A DNA stretch of 64,000 nt from Capitulum mitella. Taxonomy: Eukaryota > Arthropoda > Thecostraca > Pollicipedomorpha > Pollicipedidae. Both the position numbers and the translations under genes were made by a program. The stretch lies in the NCBI GenBank assembly GCA_030062745.1, contig CP099839.1, positions 24,789,324-24,853,323 of the forward strand, given 5' to 3'. Shown one piece after another: positions 46,563-57,200 of this stretch; positions within the stretch are counted from its first letter, which is position 1, and every line of letters begins with the position of its first letter. The notes below the pieces were generated by a model. It made no database searches and was not told the origin of the DNA. It worked only from the letters and a program-made list of their open reading frames with translations.

Positions 46563-49130
46563 TACTAGTCATTGTCTACACAAGAATACAAACAGTAACA
46601 TTGAACGGTCATTATCCACTGAATTTCGTGTTAAGTGAATTAACATTAAGTAAACAATCTTTCTGAGTAAAAAAACTTTTGTACTAGTTCTGATCTTATC
46701 AAATGGTCCTAAATCGACAAAAATATTTTTGCATGCTTCCCTAATTGTTTATCTATACACTCGTCTAACACTTTAGATTATATTTTAAAAATCCTTTCTT
46801 GTAGTAGCCGCTTTTCTCCTGGAAAAAAGGACTGGGGTAAAAATGTTCCAAAAAAATGTAAAACGAAAAAAAGTGGATAGCAGCATTGCCAAAGTAAAGC
46901 AAAGTTGCTACGAGAATGTCGGAAATAATGAGCAAAGAAGCCGCAAATTGGACTTCTGAAGCCTCCCGCTTACGAAAATAGGATTAAAGCTATCACAGTT
47001 ACACATTACATACAATCTGAACGTGATACATTGGTCAGGAGCAATTCCTAGAGACGTTTCTGGAAGCTATGTCAGGTCATTTTGCGGTCGTTTCAGATGA
47101 CTTTTCGTTCCTTTACGTATCGGTTTCGTAAGCCAATATCGGGCATCATTAGGACGACGCATGACATTTATGACAATTGACCGTCAACATCAATAAAATG
47201 CCTGAGCTTAACGTTAGCGACAAATAACCAAAGTTTTCAGATGCCTACCCCCTTTCCAAGTTCAAGGCCCTGAATGCACCACAGCTCCAAAGACTGCCCG
47301 CAATCATGCCTTGGGACTATTTAAAGGCCACAAATGCAATATCGGTATCAAAGGAAGTACCTGAGGCGACGTATACCAAACGACGAAAAACGTCCGTTTA
47401 CCTGCCTTTTCTCTTCCTGAAGGCTTTGCTGAAGTTTTTGGCCCTCTTGCGCATGTGAAAAGTTTTTTTTCAGATCACAGGTTTTTGTTTAAGCCCCGTT
47501 TTGTGGAAATCGGTTCCAACAGAACGGCAAACCCTGAGGGAGGCAGAACCGAATTGACCTATTCTGCAAGGGTTTTGGGCGAAGTGCACCGCATGAAAAA
47601 AATGACCGAATTGTCAAAACAGTGGTCAGTATTCAAAGTATAACGCCAACTGGGAATTACTTCGTATGTCTTATTTTTTGTTGTTTCAGCGTCCCTTTCC
47701 AGCCTCAGTGCTCTTGGATTGCTCGCAGTTCTTTGGCTGAAATCGGCAGTCTCACATTTTTGGCGTTGCGCGCCATACGGTATGCGTAGAGCGTCAGTGC
47801 TTGTGGGATGTAAGCTTGGATATAAGCATTAAATCGACAATGTCAACGTCCCTTTTACATGCTTCCGTGACATTCGCCAATGACAGTTTCTGCTGGTTTT
47901 TCGGAGAATTACTGAGGTTCGCGGTCCGGGTGAAACTAAAAATCCCGGCGGTACTAACAAGAAATCAGCTGACCTCTAAGATCCTTAAAACCGGTATTTG
48001 TGACTGGGTTTATAGAGATGAAGAAGTATCCTGCACGAGCACATTCCGAAGTCGATCCAAAGGGGCCCAGAGTAAAGTGTGAACCATTTCCTATTGTCAA
48101 GGTAATGGTCGTCACAGAGCGCCCAGAAACTCTGGGGTGGTCATTCGGCTTTTTCTTCGCAAGCTGGATGTTTTTCTGCCCGACATGGAATTTTGTACCT
48201 TATGTTTACCAGGTTACAAACGTTTTATTGCATAATCTATGACTGGTAAAACAGACGTGTGAAAACGAAATGACCCAGTGGTAGATAGGCTATAAACGCA
48301 AAAAATTTAAGCAACGATAATGACAGCGATCAGTTCCATACGTTGTCTGGCCCTCAGTACTTGCAACTACCTGACGTTCCCATCAAACCCAGAACACATT
48401 ATATTTTTAGATAAGAAAGATTCGACGCGAATAGCTCCACCACCGTCACAAAAGAAGACAAAACCTCGTAAACGTTTCGTGAGTATGCTGCGTCGTATCA
48501 ACCAGTTTAATGCTCCAACATTCGTGACATAGGTGATTATCTTGCAGGGGATATGTTCTTCGTCACCAAACAGAGCCGTATTTTGTGACTTTCAACCCAA
48601 TAAATGACGTACTTTTCTGTTCGAGGCCATCAGCATCGCCACGTTATACGGTGATATCGGGCACGACAGTCAAGTTCGGTGGTTACCTGATCGAACCCGT
48701 GACATTTCGGCCACGAAAATGCCAGTGTCTGGTCATAAAGGAGCCTGCTCCCCACATTTGCAGGCAGCTTATGTCCTGTCGTGTTCTTGAAAAGGTCTCC
48801 AAGCTAACCCCATTTACCATAAGATCTATCCAGTCTCATTATTGTTTGCGTGTTCTTCAGCAAACCCGCTTTAACGTCCAGCTGTCGTCTTTGTGATGGC
48901 CAGATACTGGCTGGCGTCGACCGTCCACCGGCGATATAATCGGACATTGTTCCTGATTCGCCCGTGTAAGCCCATTTACAGCACGAACAGGATTGCAGCG
49001 GGACAGGCCGTTCCAATTCAGCCATTGCATGTTCTTCTGTGGTGAGGCTGGCATAGTTTTACGATGTTGGCCTGCAACTGCATGCAAGAATGCCGACGTT
49101 TGCGGAATTTTCCCAGGCACATAAACGCCC
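46563..49130. other. No gene recognised
   Basis: AT-rich sequence with short open frames only, ending at the sharp rise in GC content near 49170. Confidence 0.45.
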
Positions 49131-49539
49131 AGATTACAATAATCCTAATGACACTGATGAAAGTGGGCGCGGAATTAAAAAAGCCGGCCCGACAGCGGCG
49201 CGCCGCCGCCGATTCCCAGGCAGGCGCCGGACCGGCCGGCCGTTCGGCACCGTCGCCGATGGCCGCGCGGCCGCTTTGTTTACGGCCAGTCGCGGCCGCG
49301 CGCGCAGCCCTCTCGACAGAGGACGGGCGCGGGCCATCAGTCGGGCTGCGACTCGACCCCCGCAGGCCGGGCCGCGCGCGGCGCCCCGGTTTATCGCCGC
49401 ATCGGCGCTAATTGCCACCATTAATAACCCGCGCGCCGGGCGCCGCTCCCCGGCTGCCAATTAACGGGCCGCGCGGGGGCACGCGTACGTGAACCGCGCC
49501 GCCGAGCGACTCCGTAATTGAGATGTGATAAACGAGTAG

Positions 49540-49652
49540 TCATTCGCTAATAGAGTGTCGTCGGCTGCGGGCGCTCCGCGCGGACCCGAGCGCGCAGGCG
49601 AAGGAGGCACAGCGGGGACAGGAGCAGCTCTCGACGGCGACAGCCTAACGAG
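49540..49652 (+). promoter_or_regulatory. Possible 5' untranslated exon of the homeobox gene
   Basis: A strong donor, AACGAG followed by GTGAGTG, lies at 49653. About 110 bp upstream is TCATTC (49540-49545), matching the arthropod initiator consensus TCAKTY. The coding exon at 53886 begins at a 3' splice site just before its ATG, so an upstream exon is expected; this is the best candidate seen. No TATA box was seen. Confidence 0.3.
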
Positions 49653-50896
49653 GTGAGTGTCGCGCGGCGTCGGCCGTGCCGGCGTGACGCGGCGGCCGGC
49701 CGCCGGCGCGCCGTGATCGGCGGTGCACATGTGGGCGACAGCCGGGCCGATTTCGGAGCCTCGGGCGTCGCGGCGGTCCGGGCGTCCCACCGGCGTCTGC
49801 TCGGGGTCGGCGGTCGTCTGATGGTCGCCGAAGCGGGTGTGACGCGGCGACGGCCGGAGCTTTGTCGGCCGCTGGGCCGCCGGCCGCCGGCGCTGCGGCG
49901 GCGCCGTGATCGAGCGGCCGCGGCCGGGCGGCCGATCGCGGCCCGCCTGCTGGCACGGCCGGCACTTCCGGGTCAGCCGGGCCGCGTCCGGGCGCCCGGC
50001 GACCCGCCGACCGCGCCGCCGGCTGTCACGTGATCCGCCGGGCCAGGTCACGTCGGCCGCCGTCGGGCCAGGTCAGGCCTCGCTCGCCGCGCTGGTCGTT
50101 GCGGCGCCGGCAGCCGGCCCGGCTCGGCCCGGGGATTGGCTGGCAGCGCGCCCGGGTCGCCCGGCCCAGCGCCGCGCCACATCGGTGCACTGTTTGCAGG
50201 CGATGAACGCTGCGGTGGTATTTGCTTAGCCACTGAGTGCCGTGACGGAGCCTCCTCGCGACGGCGGCTTTGATCTCGCCGGCGTCGGGGGGAGGGGGGA
50301 GGGTGCGGTGCACGAGCGGTGTCATTTCTCCGCACTGACGGGCGGCGCTACGTCGTTCGACGTTGTTCAGGGCGCCCCGGCGGCTGGCCTGTCGGGACGG
50401 CCTGAAAGCGCGATAACTGGCCAGATGACAGCTGGCGCGGTCCCGTGCGCGGCCTGGGACTCAGCGGACCCATTTACCCGCTGATGGGGGTGGGGAGGGG
50501 GGGGGGCGCCGAGACCGGGTTCACAGTATGCCGCTTGTACTCAAGTCTCCGTATCACTCATTGATCCAGGTGACAGTGTGACGCCGTGAAGCTCTGGGAC
50601 GGCCAGGCCGCGGTATGACGCCGAGACCCAGGTCGTAGTTTAGTTCTGAGACCCACTTCACGGTGCGGCTCTCAGACCCACTTCACGTGACGCACAGACC
50701 CGGCCGCAGTGCCGCTCTGTGGCTCGCGTCACGATGTGACGCCGAGCGCGTGTCGGCCGCCGTCTCGCGACGCGGCCGGCGGCGGCCGCGGGTCGTGCGC
50801 GACGCGGAGGCGGGCCGGCCTGTTTGTCACGTGCGCCGCCGTCAGTGCCGCTTGGCCGGCACGCCGTGACGCGCGGCCGTCAGACGACCTGTTCAC

Positions 50897-50897
<1 letters not shown>

Positions 50898-50942
<45 letters not shown>
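50898..50942. repeat. (CGG)n microsatellite, 15 units
   Basis: Fifteen uninterrupted CGG triplets in the putative 5' region of the homeobox gene. Repeats of this type in 5' regions are prone to length change. Confidence 0.97.
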
Positions 50943-50943
<1 letters not shown>

Positions 50944-50969
50944 CGCTCCCCGTCCGCCTCCACTCCCGC

Positions 50970-51400
50970 CCGTAATTGGTGTTACATTCGAGCGCCTGCG
51001 ATGATTATCGCCTCATTAATTAAACGCCTGATTCGATTACAATTCCGCGGCACCGGCGGAGCGCGGCGGCCGGCCGGAGCGGCGGCGGCGCGGCCGGCGC
51101 CACTTGAGCCGCCCTCGCGTGCTCGGGCCGGCCGTTTCCGCTCGGCGCGCTGCAGCGGCCGCGCTGACGCCTGCGAGGGCGGCGCTATCGGCGCCGGTCT
51201 GGCGTGCCGCGCTGCACCATCACGGCGGCCCGATATGGCCGCCCGGCCGGCGGCCGCGCCGCGCGGGATTAGCGCTAAGTCGGCTGAGTCATTAGCGAGG
51301 AGCGCCCGTGATACCGCGCTCTCATTAAACTAACACAAAAACCATTACGAGTTGGACGCGGGCCAGTCGTTACCATTCACTTTATGAGCCTCTTAATGAC
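50970..51400. promoter_or_regulatory. Cluster of AT-rich homeodomain-type sites in GC-rich DNA
   Basis: Within CpG-rich sequence lie GTAATTGG (50972), CATTAATTAAAC (51013), GATTACAATT (51034), GATTAG (51268), CATTAG (51290), CATTAAAC (51323), CATTACG (51342) and CTTAATGAC (51393). TAAT-core words are the usual targets of homeodomain proteins. Their density against the base composition suggests a regulatory element; this is inference. Confidence 0.35.
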
Positions 51401-53885
51401 GGCTGGCGAGCGGCGTCGGATCTGAGCGGCGGCCGTGCCAGCTCGGCGGCCGCGCGCCGGCCGCCGAGCCGGGCGTCGGTGACGAATCGGTTTTTAACAG
51501 GAATCCGACGGAGGAGATCGTTAGGCGGCGGCGGCGCGCCTCCCGGAAAGCGGCGCCGCCGTTCTGGGACGGCGCGGCGCGTGCTCGTGCCGGGCTGCGC
51601 CGTTTGGCGGGGCGGCGCCGCGATCGCGGCGGCGGCGGCCGAGACGTTGCTCAACGGCCGCCGCACGCCGTTTCGACACCGTGCGCGGATGCTGCACAGT
51701 TGAACGAGCATGCCGCCGGTCGATTGGCAGTTCAAGACGGGAAGCGGGCGGGGGCGATAGCGCCTGTCGACTCTCGCTGGGGTCGTACTCTCGGTGGGGC
51801 GGGAGAGACCGCGGTTTTTCCGTGATGAGAAGGAAATGTGGTCGATGCGTTGTTTCCGGATCCTCTGTGGAGTCTCCGGAGAAGATTGCGGAGCAATTTT
51901 CCTGCACAGACACATCGTGGTTCAGGGATAGACTGACTAGTCGTCGTCCATGTTGCACTGCAGCCCACCGTCCAAAGCACATGCCCAAGCGGCCCTGTTT
52001 TGCACGGCAGTCTTGCTGCGTCATACGGTGAACGGCGCTTGCCGTTTTCCGCATCGACTGCTCCACGTGCGTCAGATTGTTTTCCTTCCCGGGGCCGATT
52101 TCCATCAATTACAGCCGAGGAGCGTGCCAGCCGGTCGGCTTGGCTGCGGGAAGGAAACGCCGCGAAAGCGCTCTTAAATGTCCGCATGCATTCCCGCCAA
52201 ACACGTTTGTGCCATGTCACTGCCTGGCACGGCACTCGTGAGTCATTGAACTTTCGAGTACAGGTCCTGGTATTCCACTCCGCTGGGTTTCTGGCTATCG
52301 AGTCTTCATTATGCCGGGCGGCGCCGCCGGCCCGCAGCAGATTTGCCCGCCCTCGGCGCTCGGTGCGAGATGTGGCGGTGTTTCAGCGGCCGGGCGGCGG
52401 GACCGGCTCGAGCCCGCTTCGACGGCGGGCGGCGCCGGCCAGCTCCGCCCGGCCTCAATTGGAAGGCGGGCCGCGGCCGTTTGAAGCGCCGCCGCCGGCG
52501 CCGACCGGCAGGACGCCAGCGGCTGCCGGTTCCGAGAGGCTCGGCGAGGTGTCGGCCGGATTGCTCTGTTGCGGGACGGGGCGGGGAAGGGGCAGCCTCT
52601 CTGGCGGGATGTGAATCAGGCCGGCCGGCCGGTCAGACCTGTCCGCGACGGACGGCGCTGCTGCTCCGGCTCAGACCCCGCCGTTTGGCCAGCCCCGCGG
52701 GAAGACAGCGAGGGGAACGTAGCGCGCCGGCCAGAAGCGCTGGCTGATAGCGCGCTCAGAGGCCGGAAGGCCGGCCACTCGCGCCGGAGCCCGCTTAAAA
52801 CAACAGAGGATGCCGTGTTGGAGATAACTCGTCGAGACATGAGCTCGAGCGCGCTGGTCCGGACTTCGTCCCCGGCCGCTCAGGGCGGGCGGCGGCGGCC
52901 GGCGGCGGAGCTCGCCACCGGACGTGTCCCTCAGCGCTGTCCACACTGGGCACGCCCCAGATACGGCGCTCGGAAGGGTGGCAGCAGGAAGCCGGCGCGG
53001 CCGAGGCCCGGCCGGCGCGCCGGAGCGGCCAGGCCGGCCGGAAGCCCGGTCCAGCCGGCGCATCTGGACCCGACGGGGCCCGCCATTGCAAGATTGCACG
53101 CTGCAGCGTGAGTCATCGTGTTTGGTGTGCAGTGCCGGGCGCGGTGTCTGTTCCCGCTCATTTGCTGCGCCGAAATGATGCAGCGGGCGCTGGCCGCGCC
53201 GCGGAATGCGGCGGGCGACTTAAAAACGCCAGTGTAACGACCGCGGAAACGGCAGGCCGCTCGGGGACCGGCTCGCCGATCCCATGGGAAATTCTGCAAT
53301 GGCCGGCGCGGTCCGCTCCGGCTCGTAAGCGGCTTACGCTCCAATGACGGCTCCGATCACGGCTGGCACGGCCAGTGCCGGGCGGAGCGCCGGCGCGTGC
53401 GTGTGTGCGTGCAGCCGAGATCGCTGGCACGTCGCAGGCCGGCGGAGGCACGTGGCGGCTGCGGGGGCGGGCCGGTCGGGGTGCAGCGCTTGGTGGGGCC
53501 GGGGCGCGATCGCGAACGGCCGAGCGTGCAGTGGCAGTTCCGGTGAGAGCGGCGATGACCTGTTGCGGCTCCCCGTGAGGAGCGGCACCGGCTCTTTGTG
53601 TCGATGCGGCGGCGGCTCACTGCGCCATGCAATCTTTTTGGCGGTGATTCAGCGGCCAGGCGCGCCGTCTTTGTGATGTCCATGGCCGACGTGTGACCGT
53701 GTCGAAGTGGCGCGAGACCCTGCTGTTTATGGTGCTGTGACGCGAACGCCTGTCGGCCGGCGGGACGCGGCGGTCCGTCAAATGGGCCCGCTCGCCGCGA
53801 CCTGCGCCGCGCGGCTCCTTGTCCGTGCCGTGCCGCGCCCGTGTGCCCCGTGACTCGTGACCGCTGACCGGCTCCTCTCCGGCAG

Positions 53886-54250
53886 GATGACGACCACGTC
53901 CGAGTCGTCGGAAGGCGGCGGCGTGGGCGCGCCGCTGCCGGCGGCCTCGCACCTGCCGATCCCGCCGGGGCCGGTGCGGCCGCTCTGGCCCGCGCACCTG
54001 TCGTCGGGCGCGCCCGCCTTCACGCCGTTCTTCATCAGCAACATCCTGGGCCTGCAGCGGCCGGGCGCCGCCGGCGCGTTCGGCTTCTTCAGGGCGCCGC
54101 CGGCGGCCGGCGCCGACGCCGAGCAGCCGCTCAACCTGACCGTGCGCAGCCCGGCCGCCGGCTCGCCGCGCGACGGCGCCGACGGCCCGGCCGAGCGCGG
54201 CGACGGCGGCGACGACCCGGCCAAACTGACGGCCAAGGCCGCCCGCAAAG
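53886..54250 (+). CDS. NK7: Homeobox gene coding exon 1 (repression motifs)
   Basis: A pyrimidine-rich CTCCTCTCCGGCAG precedes the exon, so the G at 53886 is the last untranslated base and the ATG at 53887 is the start. An upstream in-frame GTG at 53857 would lie in the intron. The exon ends CGCAAAG followed by GTCAGA at 54251, phase 1, completing Asp122 with AT at 59850. It encodes 121 residues, rich in Ala, Gly and Pro, with the eh1 motif at 48-54 and P-L-N-L-T at 81-85. Read-through would stop at 54285. Confidence 0.82.
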
Positions 54251-57200
54251 GTCAGAACGACGGGCCGCGCCCGCCGCGAGGCTGACGGGCTGCTGGGGGA
54301 GGGGAGGCGGCAGGCTACCGACCCGGATTAGCGCGGGGTCGCGACTTTTTCGGTCCGCCGCCGCAGCGCCGCCGCAAATCTCGGCTCAGCTCCTGTCGCG
54401 TGAGAACTGGGCGGGCCGGGAGCTCCGCCGCCGAGAGGACGTAATCCAGCGTACAGAGAAGTCACGGTACGGGAGCGCGGAGGTGCCCGCGACGGTCACG
54501 TCATCGCCGCGGGTGGCTGACCGCCGCTCACCAGCGCCGCGGAGACGGGAGATGCAGGCGACCGCGGCACGCGATCGCGCGGCCCGCCGCCGCCGCGGGG
54601 GAGAGAGCCGATCCGTTGATTGGACTGCATCCGCGCCGTCTGCAGCGCGGCGCGGCTGAGTGGCGCTTTCCATCACGAGCTATCCGGGGAAAGGCGGCGC
54701 GGCGGAGAAACGGTGCCGCGGCCGCGGACGGACGGCGCGGATGCAATTGGCGTGGTCGCCGGCGATCGATGGCCGAGTTTGTGACGCAGCCAGCCCGCTG
54801 TTTCTTGCGCTGCAGCGAGCGCTGACTTCACCACGGAGAGGGGCTGGCCGTTTCCAAAATAGCCGGCTGTTCTGCGACCGCTGACATTTGCGCCGTAAAT
54901 TCATCAGCTTTGTCATCGCTGGCCAAACGCCTGGTATGACATTAGCCGGAATTGGCGAAGCACGACAGGCTGGTCTCGCTGGTATTGTGCAAGCTCCATC
55001 GTTCGCCATCAATATTTCGCGCTAAAAGTGGCCATTGCAGGAGCATGAACTCATCCTGCAGCGGCGCTGAGGTGCAGCCGATATCGTGCTCGTTCCCGTC
55101 TGCAAAACAGGAAGACCGTTTCCCGGCGCGAAGTTGGCCGGGCCGAATGACGGCCAGTTATCAGCTTAGCCGGCGGCCAGCGGTCGGCGGGCCGGCGGCC
55201 TGCACCACTGCTGATCCGCGGAGAAGGACAGCGTGCGGCTCCGCCCGCGGCTCCGGCCCCCGCCGCGGCCGCCGGGGCCGCCGGGCCGCGCGGTCGCGGG
55301 TCGATCGCGGCGCCCGCGGCCGCCGTCTCCGGCCGAATCCTGAGCGCTCCGCGCGGCTGCCGGCCGGCCGGCCGGATAAACAGTTTCTGCAGATTGGGGT
55401 CTGCTGCGGCCGGACACGGCGGTCGCCGACCGCCGCCGGAAGCCTCCGGCGGCCAGCTGCGCGAGCGCGGCCGGCCGTTGCGTCAGCGCCGGCCGCCGGC
55501 GCGGCGCGGCGCTCGCGCCGGCCGCCAGTTTGCATCTCGAGCCATTAGCGGCGGCCGGCAGCGGGCGCGATAGGGCCCGGCGCGCGGCTATCGGCCGGCC
55601 CTAATCGGCGGCGCGGCGGCGGCGAATCCGGCCGGCGGCGGCCGGCGCGGCTCGGCCCGCGGCACCCACTAATGACCGCCATAATGGGATGAGCGATAGC
55701 CGCGATCGATGACGCCGGGCCGGCGTGACGGCGAGCGGCCGATTGAATGTCGTGCCGCCGCCGCCGCCGCCTCTGGGGACGGCGGACGGGTATAATGGCG
55801 CCGCCGGACGGCGCGGCGGGCGCGGACCGGGCCCGCGACGTTTGTGATTGCTGCTGATGAGGTTTGAAGTCCGGCTAATGGTCGTGGGCGAGGCGGCTGA
55901 TGGCCGGGGATCGTCAGCCGAGCTCGCTTGATAGCTCCGGGTTGGATGGGACTAACGGTGGGGGGTACCGCCCCCCCCCCCCAGGAATCCAGTCCTGTTA
56001 GCAGGCACGTCAGCTGATGCCTCTCACTTTCGACAGGGCCTGGTCCGTTAAAGGAAGCGTTAGAAGTAACGGTGGGATGTGCGCTACCTTGATAGCGTGA
56101 CAGTGTGACCGTGTGGCTCCCGGGTCGTTTGTCGGAGTTTATGACGCAGTGGCGATAGTCAGCACGTCGGTGCAAAGCTACACAGTTTGTCATGCATTTG
56201 TCGGACCAACACTGGGACATAACGACACCGCCACAACCTGAGAGTGGCATGGTGCTAACCTGAGACGGATTGATGGTGTGAAAGTGTGAGAACGCGATTG
56301 TCCGAGGGCATCCACACTCCTTATAGTGAGGATGCATCACGCGACAGTAGCAGAGCAACGTCGCGTCGGCGCGAAACAGCAACGCCGTGACGACACGTTC
56401 GACGATGTCGAAATTCACGACACCGTGACACGGCCGTGCAGCGTGACGCGGTGTGACGCGGGTGCCCGGCAACCGGGCGCTGCCTGCCGCGGCGGGCGGC
56501 GCCGGGCGCGCCCGGCCGGCCTAATGACAACAAAAACGTAATGGATGGCCTCTCCAGACACAGCTGACGTGACGAACGAGCGCGGCGAATTATCGTGTAA
56601 AAACGGCGGCGCCCGGCGCGGTTAATGGCGGCTATCAAAGATAGCGGTCGGCGCGCGGACAGAGAGCCAGCTGCCGGCCGGCGATGCGGGCGCCCGGCGC
56701 CGGGCCGGCCGCCGATCGATGATTGGTGTGGGATTTCTCGGCTCGACGTCGTCGGGGATCGGCGGCCGTCGCTGGGCGTGGCGAGCAGGCGTCGGCCGTC
56801 GCCGCCGGGGCCGGCGGAGACGGCGCGGCCCCGCCCGCGCCCCAGACGTCAGGCGCTGTCACTGGCGGTAGCGAGGCTGAGTTTGGCCGACGGAGCCACG
56901 TCACCGATCATTTCGGTCTCTCCGCGGGTGTGTGTTTAAAATCCGGGCCAATTAGACGGGCGCCGTGCGGGCGCCCCCCGCCGAGCCCCAGGCCCGTCAG
57001 CAAACGTCAGCCGCTCCAGCGGCTTCTGGGAACCGCAGCGGATGAGCGCGCCTCTCCGCCCGAGCGGAGAGCACAAAGGACTCGGGCGACACCGAATTAA
57101 GCCGTCGCTCGCGCCGCTGACGGGGCCGCCAGGCCGGGCCGAGGCGCTGAGGCGGCGGGAGACGAGCCGGCCGCGCCGCCGGCGCCACCCGACGCCGCCG

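Larger units (their letters stand above)
49653..53885. other. GC-rich 5' region or intron of the homeobox gene
   Basis: Extremely GC- and CpG-rich, with CCGGCCGG words throughout. Most of its long open frames overlap on both strands and have no domain. It contains the CGG repeat and the AT-rich motif cluster listed separately. Confidence 0.5.

Noticed and set aside
49461-53476. Many 100-200-codon open frames on both strands
   Set aside because: Stop codons are rare at this GC content; the frames overlap and none shows a domain or consistent splice sites.
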